This document shows positions 45,739 through 58,700 of a stretch of DNA of 64,000 nt, piece by piece; the stretch's first letter is position 1; every line of letters starts with the position of its first letter. The stretch spans positions 24,228,913-24,292,912 of the forward strand of contig NC_053147.1 of NCBI RefSeq assembly GCF_016808335.1. The letters run 5' to 3'. The translations under genes and the position numbers were made by a program. The DNA comes from Panicum virgatum (taxonomy: Eukaryota; Streptophyta; Magnoliopsida; Poales; Poaceae). The notes under the pieces are model-generated. The model ran no database searches. It had not been told where the DNA came from and saw nothing but the letters and a program-made list of their open reading frames with translations.

Positions 45739-46424
45739 TAAGGTACTTTCATAATTCTATTCTAATTCATAATTAATTTAAAAACAAGTCTGTAATAGTA
45801 CTGAAATTGTAATACTAAACGAGTGTTCTAAAGCACCAAATCTAATTCAGCTAATCCGCTAATTAAATTAAATTTTTATACAATATCAATGGATTCATAC
45901 GGAAGTTACCGGTAGATCACAAGTACGCAATTCGGCAGAGCTTCGCCGCTTTTCTTCTCCTCACCCCTCTTTTTTTTCCTGAATTTTTATGCTCAAATGA
46001 CAAAGGGGATGGCGGCATATGACGGCCAGGGCTTATATAGGGCAAAGAGGACCCTGTCGCCCCCCCAAACGGGCGACAGCCCCTGTCGCCCCTAGGGTGG
46101 GCGACAGGGGCGACAGGCCCCTGTCGCCCGTGGGGGGTCGACATGCCCCTTTTTTTTTTGCCAGGGACTTCGTTGCGAATTTGAAGAAAAAAATTTTACA
46201 CTTAGGACCTGTCGCCCTATGGGGGCGACGGGGGATATTTTTGAAATATTTCAAAACGGACATATATTTTTTAAATTTTTATTTTTTAAAAATATAAAAA
46301 AGAAAAAAGCGCGGACATCGTTATGTTCAATCCGGGCCGCAGGAGTACAACGGACGGCCCAACAACCCGGCAGCTGCTAGTGAGTAGTGACCAGCCTGGC
46401 TGCCTGCCTCGCAGAACCCCGGCG

Positions 46425-47588
46425 ATGGCCATCTCTTCCGCCCTCCGGCGCTGCGAGCCCTGGGCGGCGGCGCGCTTTCTCCTCGCGTCCAGGAGTGGCT
46501 GGCGTGTCCATCCTCCCCAGACCCATCCCCACCGCGCCGAGTGCTCCGCTCTTCTCTCTTCCCTCTCCGCCCCGCAGCCGGGCGCCGCCGCCGAAGCCCA
46601 GCTCCTCCGGGTCATAAACTATGAGATCTCCTGCGCGCAGCAAGACTGCAAGAAACGCGACTGGGTATGCGACCCTGCAATTTCTTTATTTTCCTCTCGT
46701 TCTTTACGATTTTCCCACACAGTTAGTGATCGGATACACAAATGACAAGCCAAAACTCCAGCAGCAAATTTTCCGTTTCTGAAAGATGCGGGAGACATGG
46801 TTTTGCTAGAAATTGCGTTCATGGTAGCACCTTATTTTTCTTTTGCAATTGATGGTTATGTGTAGATTGCATATGGGCCTGTGGCAAAATGTTTAGGTTA
46901 GGATTAGAACTGTCAGTGAAAGTACCTACCATCTTTGTTTTCTGGGATGTAAAGTTTCATTTTGTTCTACCAGGCAAAGGAATTAGGGGAAGGGTTCCCC
47001 TTTGAGATCCAGGACAAGGAGGGTACCAGTAGGATAACTCTCACCAGGAAAGATCAGAAGGAGCGAATTGAAGTGGACGTGTTCTTACCGAGCCCTGCTG
47101 ATAGCTTGGAGCAGAATTTTGAGCAAGAGGACCGGGTAGAAGGTGACAACCGCCAGGGACAAGCCAGTAATTCTGCTGGAAATCAGTACTATATCCCGCT
47201 GCTGGTGAAAATTCGCAAAGGAACAGCTTCACGGCTGGAGATCAGTTGTAGATCTTACCCTGATGAACTCACCATTGAGAGTTTGGCATTTGGACCGAGG
47301 GATAAGTCTGTTGATTCATCAAATGTTGAAGCTAAGATAAGGTGAGCATTGATGCTTGTATCATTATACTGCAGTGTTTTGTGGTTTTTGTAGTTTTATA
47401 ATGATCATGGCCATATATTCTTCTGCAGTAGTCTTCCTGAGGAATTGCAGCAAGCATTCTATTCCTACTTGAAAAGTAGAGCCATTTCGTCAGATGTTAC
47501 CAACTTCTTGCATGCATACATGATAAACAAAGAGTGCCATGAGTACTTGGCTTGGCTGAGAAAACTTAAGGGTTTGATGAAAAATTAA
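46425..47588 (+). CDS. MAM33/p32-family mitochondrial acidic protein
   Basis: Three exons (46425-46664, 46974-47341, 47429-47588) give 255 residues. The N-terminus MAISSALRRCEPWAAARFLLASRSGW is Arg/Ala/Ser-rich with almost no acids, a likely mitochondrial targeting peptide. The body shows the MAM33 pattern: LLRVINYEISCAQQD, FEIQDKEGTSRITLTR, YYIPLLVKIRKG, LEISCRSYPDELTIESLAFG and the C-terminal LPEELQQAFYSYLKSRAISSDVTNFLHAYMINKECHEYLAWLRKLKGLMKN. p32/MAM33 proteins form acidic doughnut-shaped trimers in the mitochondrial matrix and affect respiration and ribosome assembly. The MULE right end is 112 bases before the ATG, leaving little original leader. A GGCCCAAC box remains at 46355. Confidence 0.9.
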
Positions 47589-48794
47589 ATGAAGTTCAGC
47601 AGAAGTTCTTTTTTTTCCGAAGTTTTGGACAAATTCCTTTCATCAGTTCTTGAGTCTATTTTTCAGTGGCACTGTGATGTCTGAGATAAGAATTAAGGTG
47701 AGGAGATACACTCCTATAAAATGTACCATTTGCTCCTTGTATGTGAATGTTGGTGTCCTTTGCTGCTTAGGCTGAGCTATGGCCTATGGGTTCAGTTTTG
47801 ATAACTATACATTGTCTTTGGACTATTTCTTTTAGGACAACTTTGGACTATTACATAATATGTTTCTTGAATTCCAAAGGATTCATCCATGCCATATCAG
47901 TTAGGGTCTAATCCTAGCGAAAATTGACATTCACACGCCCGTGTGCTTTTATAGGAAACTTGTGGGCAGGACGGCCCATTATACAAGAAATGAGTTCATA
48001 ATTTGGACATCGAATAAGTTCATTCAAGATCGCAGGACCTGCAACTGCTGGGACAGTGCCACAGTCAGTGCCTGAAACAGCAAGCTGCCTCCTAAGCCGG
48101 GATCAGCGCTGATTGTAGAACCTCGCCACCAGGAAATGGATTGAAGATGACTGCAACTTATACGAGTTCTGCTGCTGCATGTCCTCAACTGCGCACGTCA
48201 GTACAATTTTGGGTGGTCGTTGCTTCACCTATACTTTTGTCAAGCTAGAAAATAAAGAGAAACCATTTCCAGTTTTTCAGCTTGTGCACGCAACAAAATT
48301 AGATGGCAAATTATATGCCAGTTGGATATTTGAAAACCTCATGGGATGCACAGGTACACAAACAGTATACTTAATCACGAGATCCTGGTATCCAACAAAG
48401 AATTGTACAAAGCAGCAGTGCAAAACTGCGCTTTCTCACTGAGCAGCGTGGGAAGAATTTTGGTTGCAAATTTAGGTGCCAAACTCAGTAAACTCTGTAA
48501 GGCACGCAGTAGAATCTGTTCACTACACGAGCAAGAGAGACAGAAGTTGCAAATAGGACACCTAAGGCTTAACAATCTAGGGTCATATGTATGTCAAGTA
48601 GTTGAGTAAAACTTGTCTGCCTTGCCCCTTCAAAAGATGTTTGCCCAAATAAGCCGTGGACAAAGAGCACATCAGGTCACCTGCCAAATTTAAAAGAGTC
48701 AGAATCATGAGCCTCAGTTAAAGCTATGTCATGGATGTAGAATAGAGCAGTGTATATAAAAGAGCCTGACCTTTGCAAAATCATCAAGAAAAAC
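47589..48794. other. Convergent 3' flanks of the MAM33 and Yip1 genes
   Basis: Contains both 3' UTRs. Open frames at 48179-48609 (plus) have no family similarity. Confidence 0.4.
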
Positions 48795-51678
48795 TCAGGC
48801 AAAAAAGAAAACTTTGATGAACAGTGCCAGAGCAAACTGCAGCACTGCTGCACTAGCTATCAAAACCATCAGATCAGCTCCTTCTGTGCATTCCTTCAAG
48901 TTTAAAGCAATGAACCAGGATGATGCACCACCAGCAAGAGCAATGATGACCCACCGAAGAAATTCCACAGGAATAAGCAAAAGTACCTGAAGCAAACAAA
49001 ATAACGTTCACAACCATGGTAACATTGTGGATGCTTTACTATAAGAGAATCGTTCTAAGAACCATATAGTTGCAGCAAACAGAAAAGAATTCCTACTCCT
49101 ACCTATCTCATTGATTGTAAAAAATTGCATATCATTGCCAGTGATATAAATATGAAAACAAATGGATGGAACTAGAATACTTACAGATGCAGGTATGAAG
49201 ACAAATAGAGAATAGCCCCACATACACCAAAATCGAACAAGACTTGGGCGTGATCCAAAATACTGAAACAGGAAAAAGAAGATGGCGGGCACAATGATAG
49301 CATAACCATACATGACTGATGCTGCCCAATTGAAATAACCAACATCAAAGTTCCATATGTCCAGATGCCTTTTCTTTTGCATCAGATAAGTAGCAAAGTT
49401 ACCCAATGCAGCTAGCATGAATATAAGAGTAGTTGTGATCCATAAAGGCCCATACCTGCAGAAATTTAGTACGGGTCATGACATAAATGCAGATAAAGTA
49501 CAATATGTAAAATATTTAAAAGAAAATTTCGTTAGATGGTAGCTCAATTATGCACAAATTTGGATCAAACTTCCTTAAAAAAACTGACTTGTACAGTTCT
49601 CCTAAAACTATAAAAAAATTAAAAAAACTGCTAGGATCTGTGTAGTTGTGCTTTTTTTGTGTCCTCTTGTAATAATCCTGAAATTAACCTATCCAAATTA
49701 CCATCTCACACTATTATCACTCAACAAGACAACATTGGCATGTTAAAACAGAGTTCTTAGTATGTATCTTATACAAGATACAGCATAACTTCCCACATCA
49801 ACAATGCTTGGTATAATCCATTATTTGAAAATTTGAATTCATTTCTTGTTTCAAATATTCACTTGTAGGTGTAGTGTACCATATCTCAACAGATTGGCAT
49901 AATTTTTCTATCGCGTCTACCGATTTATCCCCATTTTACTTTTCTTTGAAACCAGGATTCCTTGTATAATTTCATCCATCTCTTAGATTCTTTTAGAAAA
50001 TTATCGTTTGTTAAATGTTCTTTGTCACATAATTCCATATTACTTGCATAAAATTATCCAGTAGAAATAATGACATTGAAACAAGAAAGGTAACTAAGGG
50101 GCATTTTTTATTTTTAGAAATTGAGGCAGATAGCAGATTGGGTCTGGTTGGGACAAGAGAAACTTACATGTCAGGATTAGCATCAATCTTCCTGTAAAAA
50201 CCATCCATTGGATAAACAGAGCTGATGAGCCTGTCAACTACAACATCAGTATCAACATTGAAGTATGGGGCATAAGATGCAACATTGAAGTATCCTTTCC
50301 AATTTGCTTGGTTTTCTACATCTCCATCTGCAAAAGCAAAGAGAGACTTCAACACGGAACAATGCACGTACAAATATAAAACCATAATTCTATTCCATAT
50401 CCAGCATTAAGCAAATTCCTTCATTTATACTCATAAAACAAAACAGTGCGAGGGATCAAAATCCAAAGTATCAAAAGAAATAATAAAATGGCATGGTGAT
50501 GCTTTGCTTAAAGTTGTGATGGTTAGAAGATCACAGTCACATGTTACGATCTTCTCAGAAACTAGAAGAATATACAAAACATGTACTAGGCACGAGCAAT
50601 GCGCAGCACTGTTGCATCAATGTGCAAGATCACTGCTACTGTGATTCATGCCTTCATACAACAGTTAGGATGCTCGGTGACTTATTCAAGTAAAAGTTGC
50701 TGCAGAGTGCAGACTAGTGCTTTTCTTAAAGTTGAGATGGTTAGCAGATCATGGTTACATGTTGCAATCCTCTCAAAAACTTAGAAATGTACAAACACGT
50801 ACTAGGCATGAGTAATGCACATCACTGTTTCATCAATGTGTAAGATCACTGTTATTGTGCTTCACGCAACATTTACGACACCCCATGGTTTATGCAAGTA
50901 ACAGCTGTTCTCAACTATCAATCACCATGTACAAGATACAAGGTACAATGCAAGAATCTAAATATTTGGCTGCTGCTGCAGCATCCTTTCAAAATGGCCT
51001 TGAAAACAAAACAGGACAGAACTAATGTTGCCATATTCAAGAGAAAATTCATGCAGACACGATATATTCATTCAAAATTTCTGACATATAGGACAGTGTA
51101 GCGCATCGAATAATTCTTCATAAATTCCCCTTGCCCATTTCAGTAGCTTTGAGATTCAAATATAACCACACATCACAGCCAACTATCACCATACTGTTCC
51201 CACTTCCCAGTATTCTAAAGATACAAATCAGACACCCTGTCCCGACTGTGCACACATAGCTCGACCGATTCGAAACTAAAACAAATTTCAGAATATGGTC
51301 ACAGTTTACTGCGAGATTAGTTACCTGCTGGGGCGCCTGGTGGCCGATACCCTCCTCCATTACCACCCAGAGCAGGCGGGAACTCCTGCAACCGCGAGGT
51401 GGCGCCTACATCTGCAAACGGAAAACATTATTAGTGGAAATCACAACAGCCGCAACACATGCGCACACGAATTCAAGCCACGTCACGCCAGAACCTTGGG
51501 CATCGGGGGCGGCGGGCTTCCTATCGTCTTGCGTCACAGCCTGCGGATACAAACCACCCCAGATCAACGACTAGCCCTGACGAAACGAGAAACGCCAATA
51601 GGCGAGTAGGGATTGCGTCGGTACGGGGACGGAGCCAAGGAGGTGGCTGGTGGGGAGGTTGGCGTAGCCCTCCTCCAT
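48795..51678 (-). CDS. Yip1-family integral membrane protein (YIPF1/2-like)
   Basis: Six minus-strand exons (51678-51625, 51540-51495, 51411-51325, 50327-50168, 49455-49185, 48986-48795) give 269 residues starting [20 protein letters not shown]. After a Pro/Gly-rich cytosolic part come [20 protein letters not shown] and ANPDMYGPLWI, the Yip1 signature ahead of the membrane domain. Five hydrophobic segments follow, with [33 protein letters not shown] and a C-terminal [11 protein letters not shown]. Yip1 proteins sit in ER and Golgi membranes, bind Rab GTPases and act in vesicle transport. Exon phases close exactly. The exon 2 donor (AAG|GTTCTG) was chosen because only it keeps the frame with [11 protein letters not shown]. 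Confidence 0.92.
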
Positions 51679-52799
51679 GGCCGGTGGCGTCGTGGCGCTC
51701 GCTCCCAATATCTCAGCAGCTGCGCATGTCCGGGCGACGCGCGTTCGCCGGAGACGGGATGGGGATCGGGGGTGTTGGGTTGGGGGAGAGGGGAAAGGGG
51801 GCAAAAGGACTCTCCCGTGGAAGAGGGCAAGTCGTCGTCGAACGGCCTCGTGCTCGGTGTTGCTTCGGAACGAAGGCGGACACGAGGCTGGGGCACAATG
51901 GCGAATTCGGCCCAAACTAGCAAGAGGCCCACTAAGCATTGAAAGGAGTTTTTTTTTTGGGTTCACTGCCAGAAATAATGGGTACAGAGGATTTTAACGT
52001 GCCACGGATTGAATATGAATGGATAACATTGATATCGTATTTGTTTTCATATTTCGTTCGAATACGAATTGAATATGGATAGTGTTAGTTTTTGCCGAAT
52101 AAAATTGTAATGGATATCAACATGATAAAAATTTAACTTTTAGTGTCTAGATACGGATGTGTTACTGATACTGAATATCTGAAATCGGAAACGAATGGAT
52201 AAAAGCCCTTCTAAACTGGATGGAATTCGAATACGATTAAAAAATATCCGTACTATTTACATCCCTAGCCACAGGTGTCCATCCTCTCTAGAAATTGGAT
52301 TGTGTAAGTATAACAAATATTTACTTGGAAACATAAAGTCTCTAACTAGAAAAAGTCCTATAGTTTTTTTGAAAACTAAAAGGTCCTATAAAATCAAGTA
52401 GGGTAAATGCATATAGGTTGCTACTCAAGGGCTCAAACTAGTTTGTGATAATAAAAGTCTTAATATTAAGCCTACAATTTGAAAAAAAAGGTTACACATC
52501 TAGGAGAACAACATCAACTCATATTCACAACAGATAATGTTTTGCATTATCTATACTCGAATTATATTAAAAAGGGAGTGAAGCCTCAAACACATCTAAA
52601 AACGGGGCTTGCTAGTTTACTGCTAAACGAGTTTTGAGCAAAACTTCAGAAAAATACTAACGGCGTGCATAACGGCCTCCCCTCGAGATTGCGTCAAGCG
52701 GACATAACGCGCCGCGACCCCACCGTATCCCACATTCCCACCTCGCCCCACTCCTCACTGCCCTCGCTTTCGCTCGCCATCCGCACACCCGCCTTCGCG
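51679..52799. other. Intergenic between divergent Yip1 and UPP genes
   Basis: 51679-51950 is the GC-rich leader and promoter of the Yip1 gene. 52000-52270 is AT-rich and ends TTTACATCCCTAG, the usual hAT-type terminus (inverted TAGGGATGTAAA), so an old hAT-derived repeat is likely. 52640-52799 is the leader of UPP. The in-frame ATG at 52665 is ignored because it adds residues with no targeting or family character. Confidence 0.4.
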
Positions 52800-55700
52800 A
52801 TGCCTTCGCCCGCCACGGCCGCGGCCGTGGCCGCGTCGGCGCCTCTCCACCGCCGCGCATGCGCGCGTCAGCACCTCCCTCCGGCCTCCCGGTGCTTCCT
52901 CCCCTCCCGCGCGCTCCTCAATTCCGCGCGCCTCTTCACCGCCCCCGCCCCGCTGCCCGTCCACGCGCCGAGGCTGCCTCCCACGGCGGCGAGGGCGGCC
53001 AGCCCCGACGCCGCGGCCGCGAGATCGCCCACATCAGGCGGACAGATGCTGGTGCGGATCTGGCTCTGCCTCCCTCTGCCCGTTGGCTCTTGTTTATCTA
53101 TTTTGGCACGTGCGTGTGCTTTTAGGTGGTTGTGATTTCCTCGTGTGGTGTGGGGTGTGACGTGTCTGTTCTCGCAGGTGTTCGTCCCGCCGCACCCGCT
53201 GATAAAGCATTGGGTCTCCGTCCTGCGCAACGAGCAGACACCCTGCTCCATATTCAGTGAGTGTGCTTCTGAATGGCATAGTAGAAGCTGGATAATAGTA
53301 GTAATTGAACCCAACCGGTCGGTGGGAATTAGTTGCATTGCATAAGGAAATTTTGTTTGGCCTGGGTGGGATTTTTCTGTTGGTGAAGGTATAGATAAAT
53401 AAACGAATTCACCCAGCTATAACTGAACTAGTTCTTGTAACAATTAACAAAGCAATATGATAGGATTTCACTGAGCAGTTCTTCATTGTTGTGATAGAGA
53501 GTGCTATGGCAGAGCTTGGTCGTCTACTCATATATGAAGCATCCAGAGATTGGTTGGTGAGTTAAATCTTTTGCTTGGCTGAGTATTATCTGTTATTCTT
53601 CTTGCACCTGAAATGGTTTAAAGTCCAAATTAAATTGTGCTAGTTAAACCAGTGTAAAGCGAAGTTTCAACATGGTATGGATAATGATATTTGTCTGGAA
53701 GAATGTTGAATGCCAGTAACATCTGAATCAAAAATAATAATAACATTGTTTAAATGTTGTGTTGCCACATTTTCACATATATGTTTTTTTCAAACACGTA
53801 GCTTTTGTATTGTTTTTGAGATCCACCCCACCCCACTACCACCAAGCCATGGAACTGTTTCCTTACCTTTATATCATGAACAATGTGTTGGTCCATAAAA
53901 AGAGGTGTGGATTTCACCATTCTCAGACACGTCAACCAACGCTACATTGTCTGTGATGATATCACAATTCACATCAGAAATCATAATAAATTGTTTTCAA
54001 CCATTGCAGCCTACAATCACTGGAGAGATTGAAACACCTGTAGCTGTAGCTAGTGTTGAATTTATTGATCCAAGAGAGCCTGTTCTGGTAAGTCTATTCC
54101 ATTACACTAGATATTGTACATGACATTTGTAGTGTCTAAGATTATATTTACTGTATCTATTAGCATGTCTAACAGGTTATTCCAATACTGAGAGCTGGTC
54201 TTGCCCTAGCTGAACTTGCTTCATCAGTTCTGCCAGCCACCAAGACCTATCACCTTGGTAAGATGCTTAGAGCCTTAGACCATGTTTTGTATCTTTATGT
54301 CTTAGCAAATTAGAGTCAAATCTTGTTCTTTGTTTTTTCAAATTCCAATGAGCCTCTTATGCTCACATATTGCTATATTAAGCTTCAAGACCCATATTCA
54401 AGCATTCCAAGCGGATTTCTTTTGTTTACCTGTGCACCAATACCCATGCTTGATATTCTAGATTTGATCCATGCATGTTATCATGTCAGATGCATAAAGT
54501 TGGAAATATGCAGATTAATATCTTTACTGTACTTAACTACCACATCACACTAGTATTATGCTTGCCAATAATGCACGTGTGAAACTATCAAGTAAACAAA
54601 GAAGCTTATCAGAATTATTTACATACTCATTTAAACTTTAGCTGTTCTATGTCAATTACTTACACAAACCAGTTCTCATCTTGAAAGCTGGACTCTTATT
54701 CTTATCTTTTCCATTTCATTGAAACATGAAGGCCTTCGTAGGGATGAAGAAACACTTCAACCTTCAATATATCTGAACAAGTATGTTTCCTTCGTCCTGC
54801 AAGCTCTATTTTATGTTCTCACACACTATTTTGTTCTCCCTTTGTGCACAAATGCTTGACCCTCTGATCAAGATCTGATCAAATCTTTGAAACTTCTAAT
54901 AAAATATTTAGTTTCGGAACATAAAAATCATGTGGACATTTGTCTTGAAATACTTCCCTAATCGCACTAAATGTTTTGGAACCTATAAATATATTAATAG
55001 AAATTGGTGGTCCAAGTTGCACCTTGAAACCATTAAAAGTTAAAATTGTCAAGTATGCTTTTACCCGGAGGGAGTAATTGGGTCGCTCCATGCTTTAGTT
55101 GAACAATTTCTTTGATTGACACTTTTGGGTCACGAGACCCTGTTAGGCTACTAAAGCATAACATCTTTCAAATGTAGATTTATGTTTTTTTTACTATGCT
55201 AGTAAATCCATCTTGTTTTCTCAAATACAAAATCCTCCATTCCCTACTAATGCAACATAGAATATAAAATGTTAACAAAGGTTCCTTTGCTATCTTTATA
55301 AAATTATAAAACCTACTAGTTATTTGTTATACCAAGAACCATGCTTTGTGATAGCTAATGTCACCTCACTTCCTTATTATGCTGATGTTCTTTATACAGC
55401 ACTGACCTTAAATTCCTACACTAATTAGAGTTTCCCAGGCCCCCAATAACCGTTATTTCTTTTTCTTTTCAATGCAGCCTGCCAGACAATATTCCAGAGG
55501 GGTCTCGAGTGCTAGTTGTTGACCCAATGCTGGCCACCGGTAAGCCTTTAGCTCTACATAAACAACTTGTGTTCTGCCTAAAGTGTTTTGAACATACCAA
55601 TTTCCCAAACAACAACAACAACAACAACAACAACATAACTTTTTTTCCCAAGTAAGTTGGGGTAGGCTAGAGATGAAACCCGAAAGAAATAAGTTCAAGG

Positions 55701-58700
55701 TTCAGGCACATTGATAGCTAGTCTCCAAGCGCTCCTATCCAAAGCTATCTCTTTAGAGATATTCCAATCCTTAAGGTCTCTCTTAACCGACTCATCCCAT
55801 GTCAGTTTAGGTCTACCTCTACCCCTCTTTACATTGTCGACCCGCTCAAGAACCCCATTACGCACCGGCGCCTCAGGAGGCCTTCGTTGGACATGTCCAA
55901 ACCATCTCAGCCGATGCTGGGTAAGTTTCTCCTCAATTGGTGCCACTCCGACCCTATCCCGAATAACTTCGTTCCGGACTCTATCCCTCTTTGTGTGCCC
56001 GCAAAACCACCGCAACATCCGCATCTCTGCTACACTCAGTTGCTGGACATGTCGCCTTTTTGTAGGCCAACATTCAGCACTGTATAGCATCGCCGGACGA
56101 ATTGCTGTCCTATAGAATTTGCCTTTTAACTTTTGTGGCACCCTCTTGTCACAAAGGATGCCAGAAGCTTGCCGCCATTTCAACCAGCCAGCTGAAATTC
56201 TATGCCTAACATCTTCATCAATGTCGCCATCCTTTTGTAGCACCGATCCTAAATACCGAAAAGTATCCTTCTGGTCCACCACTTGTCCATCTAGACTAAC
56301 ATCTCCCCCCTCATGTCTAGTCGCGCTGAAATCGCACATCATGTACTCGGTCTTGGTCCTACTAAGTCTGAACCATTTCGACTCTAACGTGCGTCTCCAC
56401 AGCTCTAACTTCCTATTAACCCCTGCCATACTCTCGTCAACTAGCACCACATCATCAGCAAAGAGCATACATCAAGGGATCTCACCTTGTATATCCCTTG
56501 TGACCTCATCCATCACTAAAGCAAATAAATAAGGGCTCAATGCTGACCCCTGGTGTAGGCCTATGTTAATAGGAAAGTCAGTGGTGTTGCCATCACATGT
56601 CCGGACAAACGTCGTCGCATCCTTATACATATCCTTAATGAGGGTAATATATTTAGTTGGGACTTTGTGCTTCTCCAAGGCCCACCACATGACATTTCTC
56701 GGTACTTTGTCATATGCCTTCTCAAGGTCAATGAAGACCATGTGCAAATCCTTCTTCTGTTCCCTATCTCTCTCCATCAATTGTCGTATTAAGAAAATCG
56801 CCTCCATGGTTGACCTTCCAGGCATGAACCCAAATTGGTTTTGGGTCACACTTGTCACTCTTCTTAGGCGATGCTCGATAACCCTCTCCCAAAATTTCAT
56901 CAGCTTAATCCCACGGTAGTTATTACAACTTTGAACATCACCCTTGTTTTTTAAGATAGGTACTAATATACTTCTCCTCCATTCTTCCGGCATCTTGTTT
57001 GACCGAAAAATGAGATTAAAAAGTTTAGTTAACCATACTATTGCTCTATCTCCTAGGCATCTCCACACCTCAATGGGGATACCATCAGGGCCCATCGATT
57101 TACCTCCCTTCATCCTCTTCAAAGCCTCCCCGATCTCAACCTCCTGAATTCTCCTCACAAAACGTCTGTTGGTATCGTCAAAAGAGTCATCTAACTCAAG
57201 GGTAGGGCCATCACTCTCCCCATTAAACAACTTGTCGAAGTACTCTCCCCATTAAATAACTTGTCGAAGTACTCTCCCCATCTATCCATGATCTCCTTAT
57301 CCTTCACTAGCAGTCGATCTGTCCCATCCTTAATGCATTTGATTTGGTTGATGTCCCTTGTCTTCCGCTCGCGGATCCTAGCCATCCTATAAATATCATT
57401 CTCCCCTTCTTTCGTGCCTAGCCGCTGATACAGGTCATCATACGCCTTACCCTTTGCTACATTCACAGCTCGCTTTGCAACCCTCTTCGCTAATTTATAG
57501 CCCTCGATGTTGGCTGCACTCTTGTCAAGGTGGAGACGCTTGAAACACTCCTTCTTCTCCTTAATAGCCCTTTGCACCTCGTCATTCCACCACCAGGTGT
57601 CTTTCCCCTCCTGTTTGCCTCCCCTACTCACGCCAAACACCTCTGAGACCACCTTCCGAACACATGTTGTCATCTTTAGCCACATGTCATCTGCGTCTTC
57701 TCCTTCTTCCCAAGGCCCCTCACCTAGCATCCTTTCCTTAAACGCTTGTGCCGCTTCCTCTCTAAGCTTCTACCACTTTGTTCTCGCAATCTTGGCACGT
57801 TTGTCCCGGTGGACACGTACCCGAAGACGAAAGTCCGCCACCACAAGCTTGTGTTGAGGGACAACACACTCCCCAGGTATCACCTTACAATCTAAGCAAA
57901 CACGTCTATCCTCCCTCCTAGTAAGGATAAAGTCGATCTGGCTCGAGTGTTGTCCACTACGAAACATCACAAGATGGGATTCTCTCTTCTTAAACACGGT
58001 ATTCGCTATCAACAAGTCGTAGGCTAACGCGAAGTTCAACACATCCTCCCCGTCTTGACTCCTGCTACCATACCTAAAACCCCCGTGCACTCGCTCGAAC
58101 CCTACATTAGTCGCACTCACATGGCCGTTGAGATCTCCTCCTATGAAGAGTTTCTCGCTGGTAGGCACGGTACTAACCATGCTATCTAGATCTTCTCAGA
58201 ACTGCATCTTGGTGCTCTCACTAAGGCCTACCTGAGGGGCATAGGCACTGATCACATTCAAAACCGAATCTCCAACTACCAACCGGATTAGGATAATCCG
58301 GTCGCCTTGCCTTCTAACCTCTACGACTCCATTCTTAAGGCTCCTATCAATCAAGATGTCTACACCATTCCTACCCGGAGTTGCTCCCGTGTACCAAAGC
58401 TTGAAGCCAGTATCTTCAACCTCCTTCGCCTTCTGGCCCTTCCATTTAGTCTCCTGAACGCATAGAATATTTACACACCTCCTAATTGCTACATCAACTA
58501 GCTCTCGCAACTTACCCGTTATGGACCCTACGTTCCAGCTACCTATATGAATCCTAATTGGCTCGGCTAGCTTCCTTACCCTTCGCACCCGTCGAGGGAA
58601 GTGCGAAGACCCTTGGTCATTTTTCACTACACCCGGGCGTAGATGTAGCGCGTCATTCAGGTGACGACCCGACCCTTGCTCACTTATCATCGTACCCAGG

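Larger units (their letters stand above)
44143..46312. mobile_element. Mutator-like element with long inverted repeats rich in GGGCGAC
   Basis: Ends read GCGCTTTTTTCTTTTTTATA in inverted copies and are flanked by a perfect 9-bp duplication GGACATCGT (44134-44142 and 46313-46321). The terminal repeats extend several hundred bases and hold clusters of GTCGCCC/GGGCGAC (about 44745-44945 and 46055-46235), a C-run at about 44836 and TATATAA-type boxes (44954, 46033). No MULE transposase is present. Interior 45100-45900 is AT-rich with one minus-strand ORF. An RTE fragment is nested in the left repeat. Length is 2170 bp, about 1650 without the RTE piece. Confidence 0.9.

Noticed and set aside
44745..46235. 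GGGCGAC repeats as a CRISPR-like array
   Set aside because: Repeats are short, irregularly spaced and confined to inverted MULE ends in a plant nuclear context.
52665..52799. Upstream start for UPP
   Set aside because: The ATG at 52800 opens directly into a normal transit peptide; the extension looks like translated leader.
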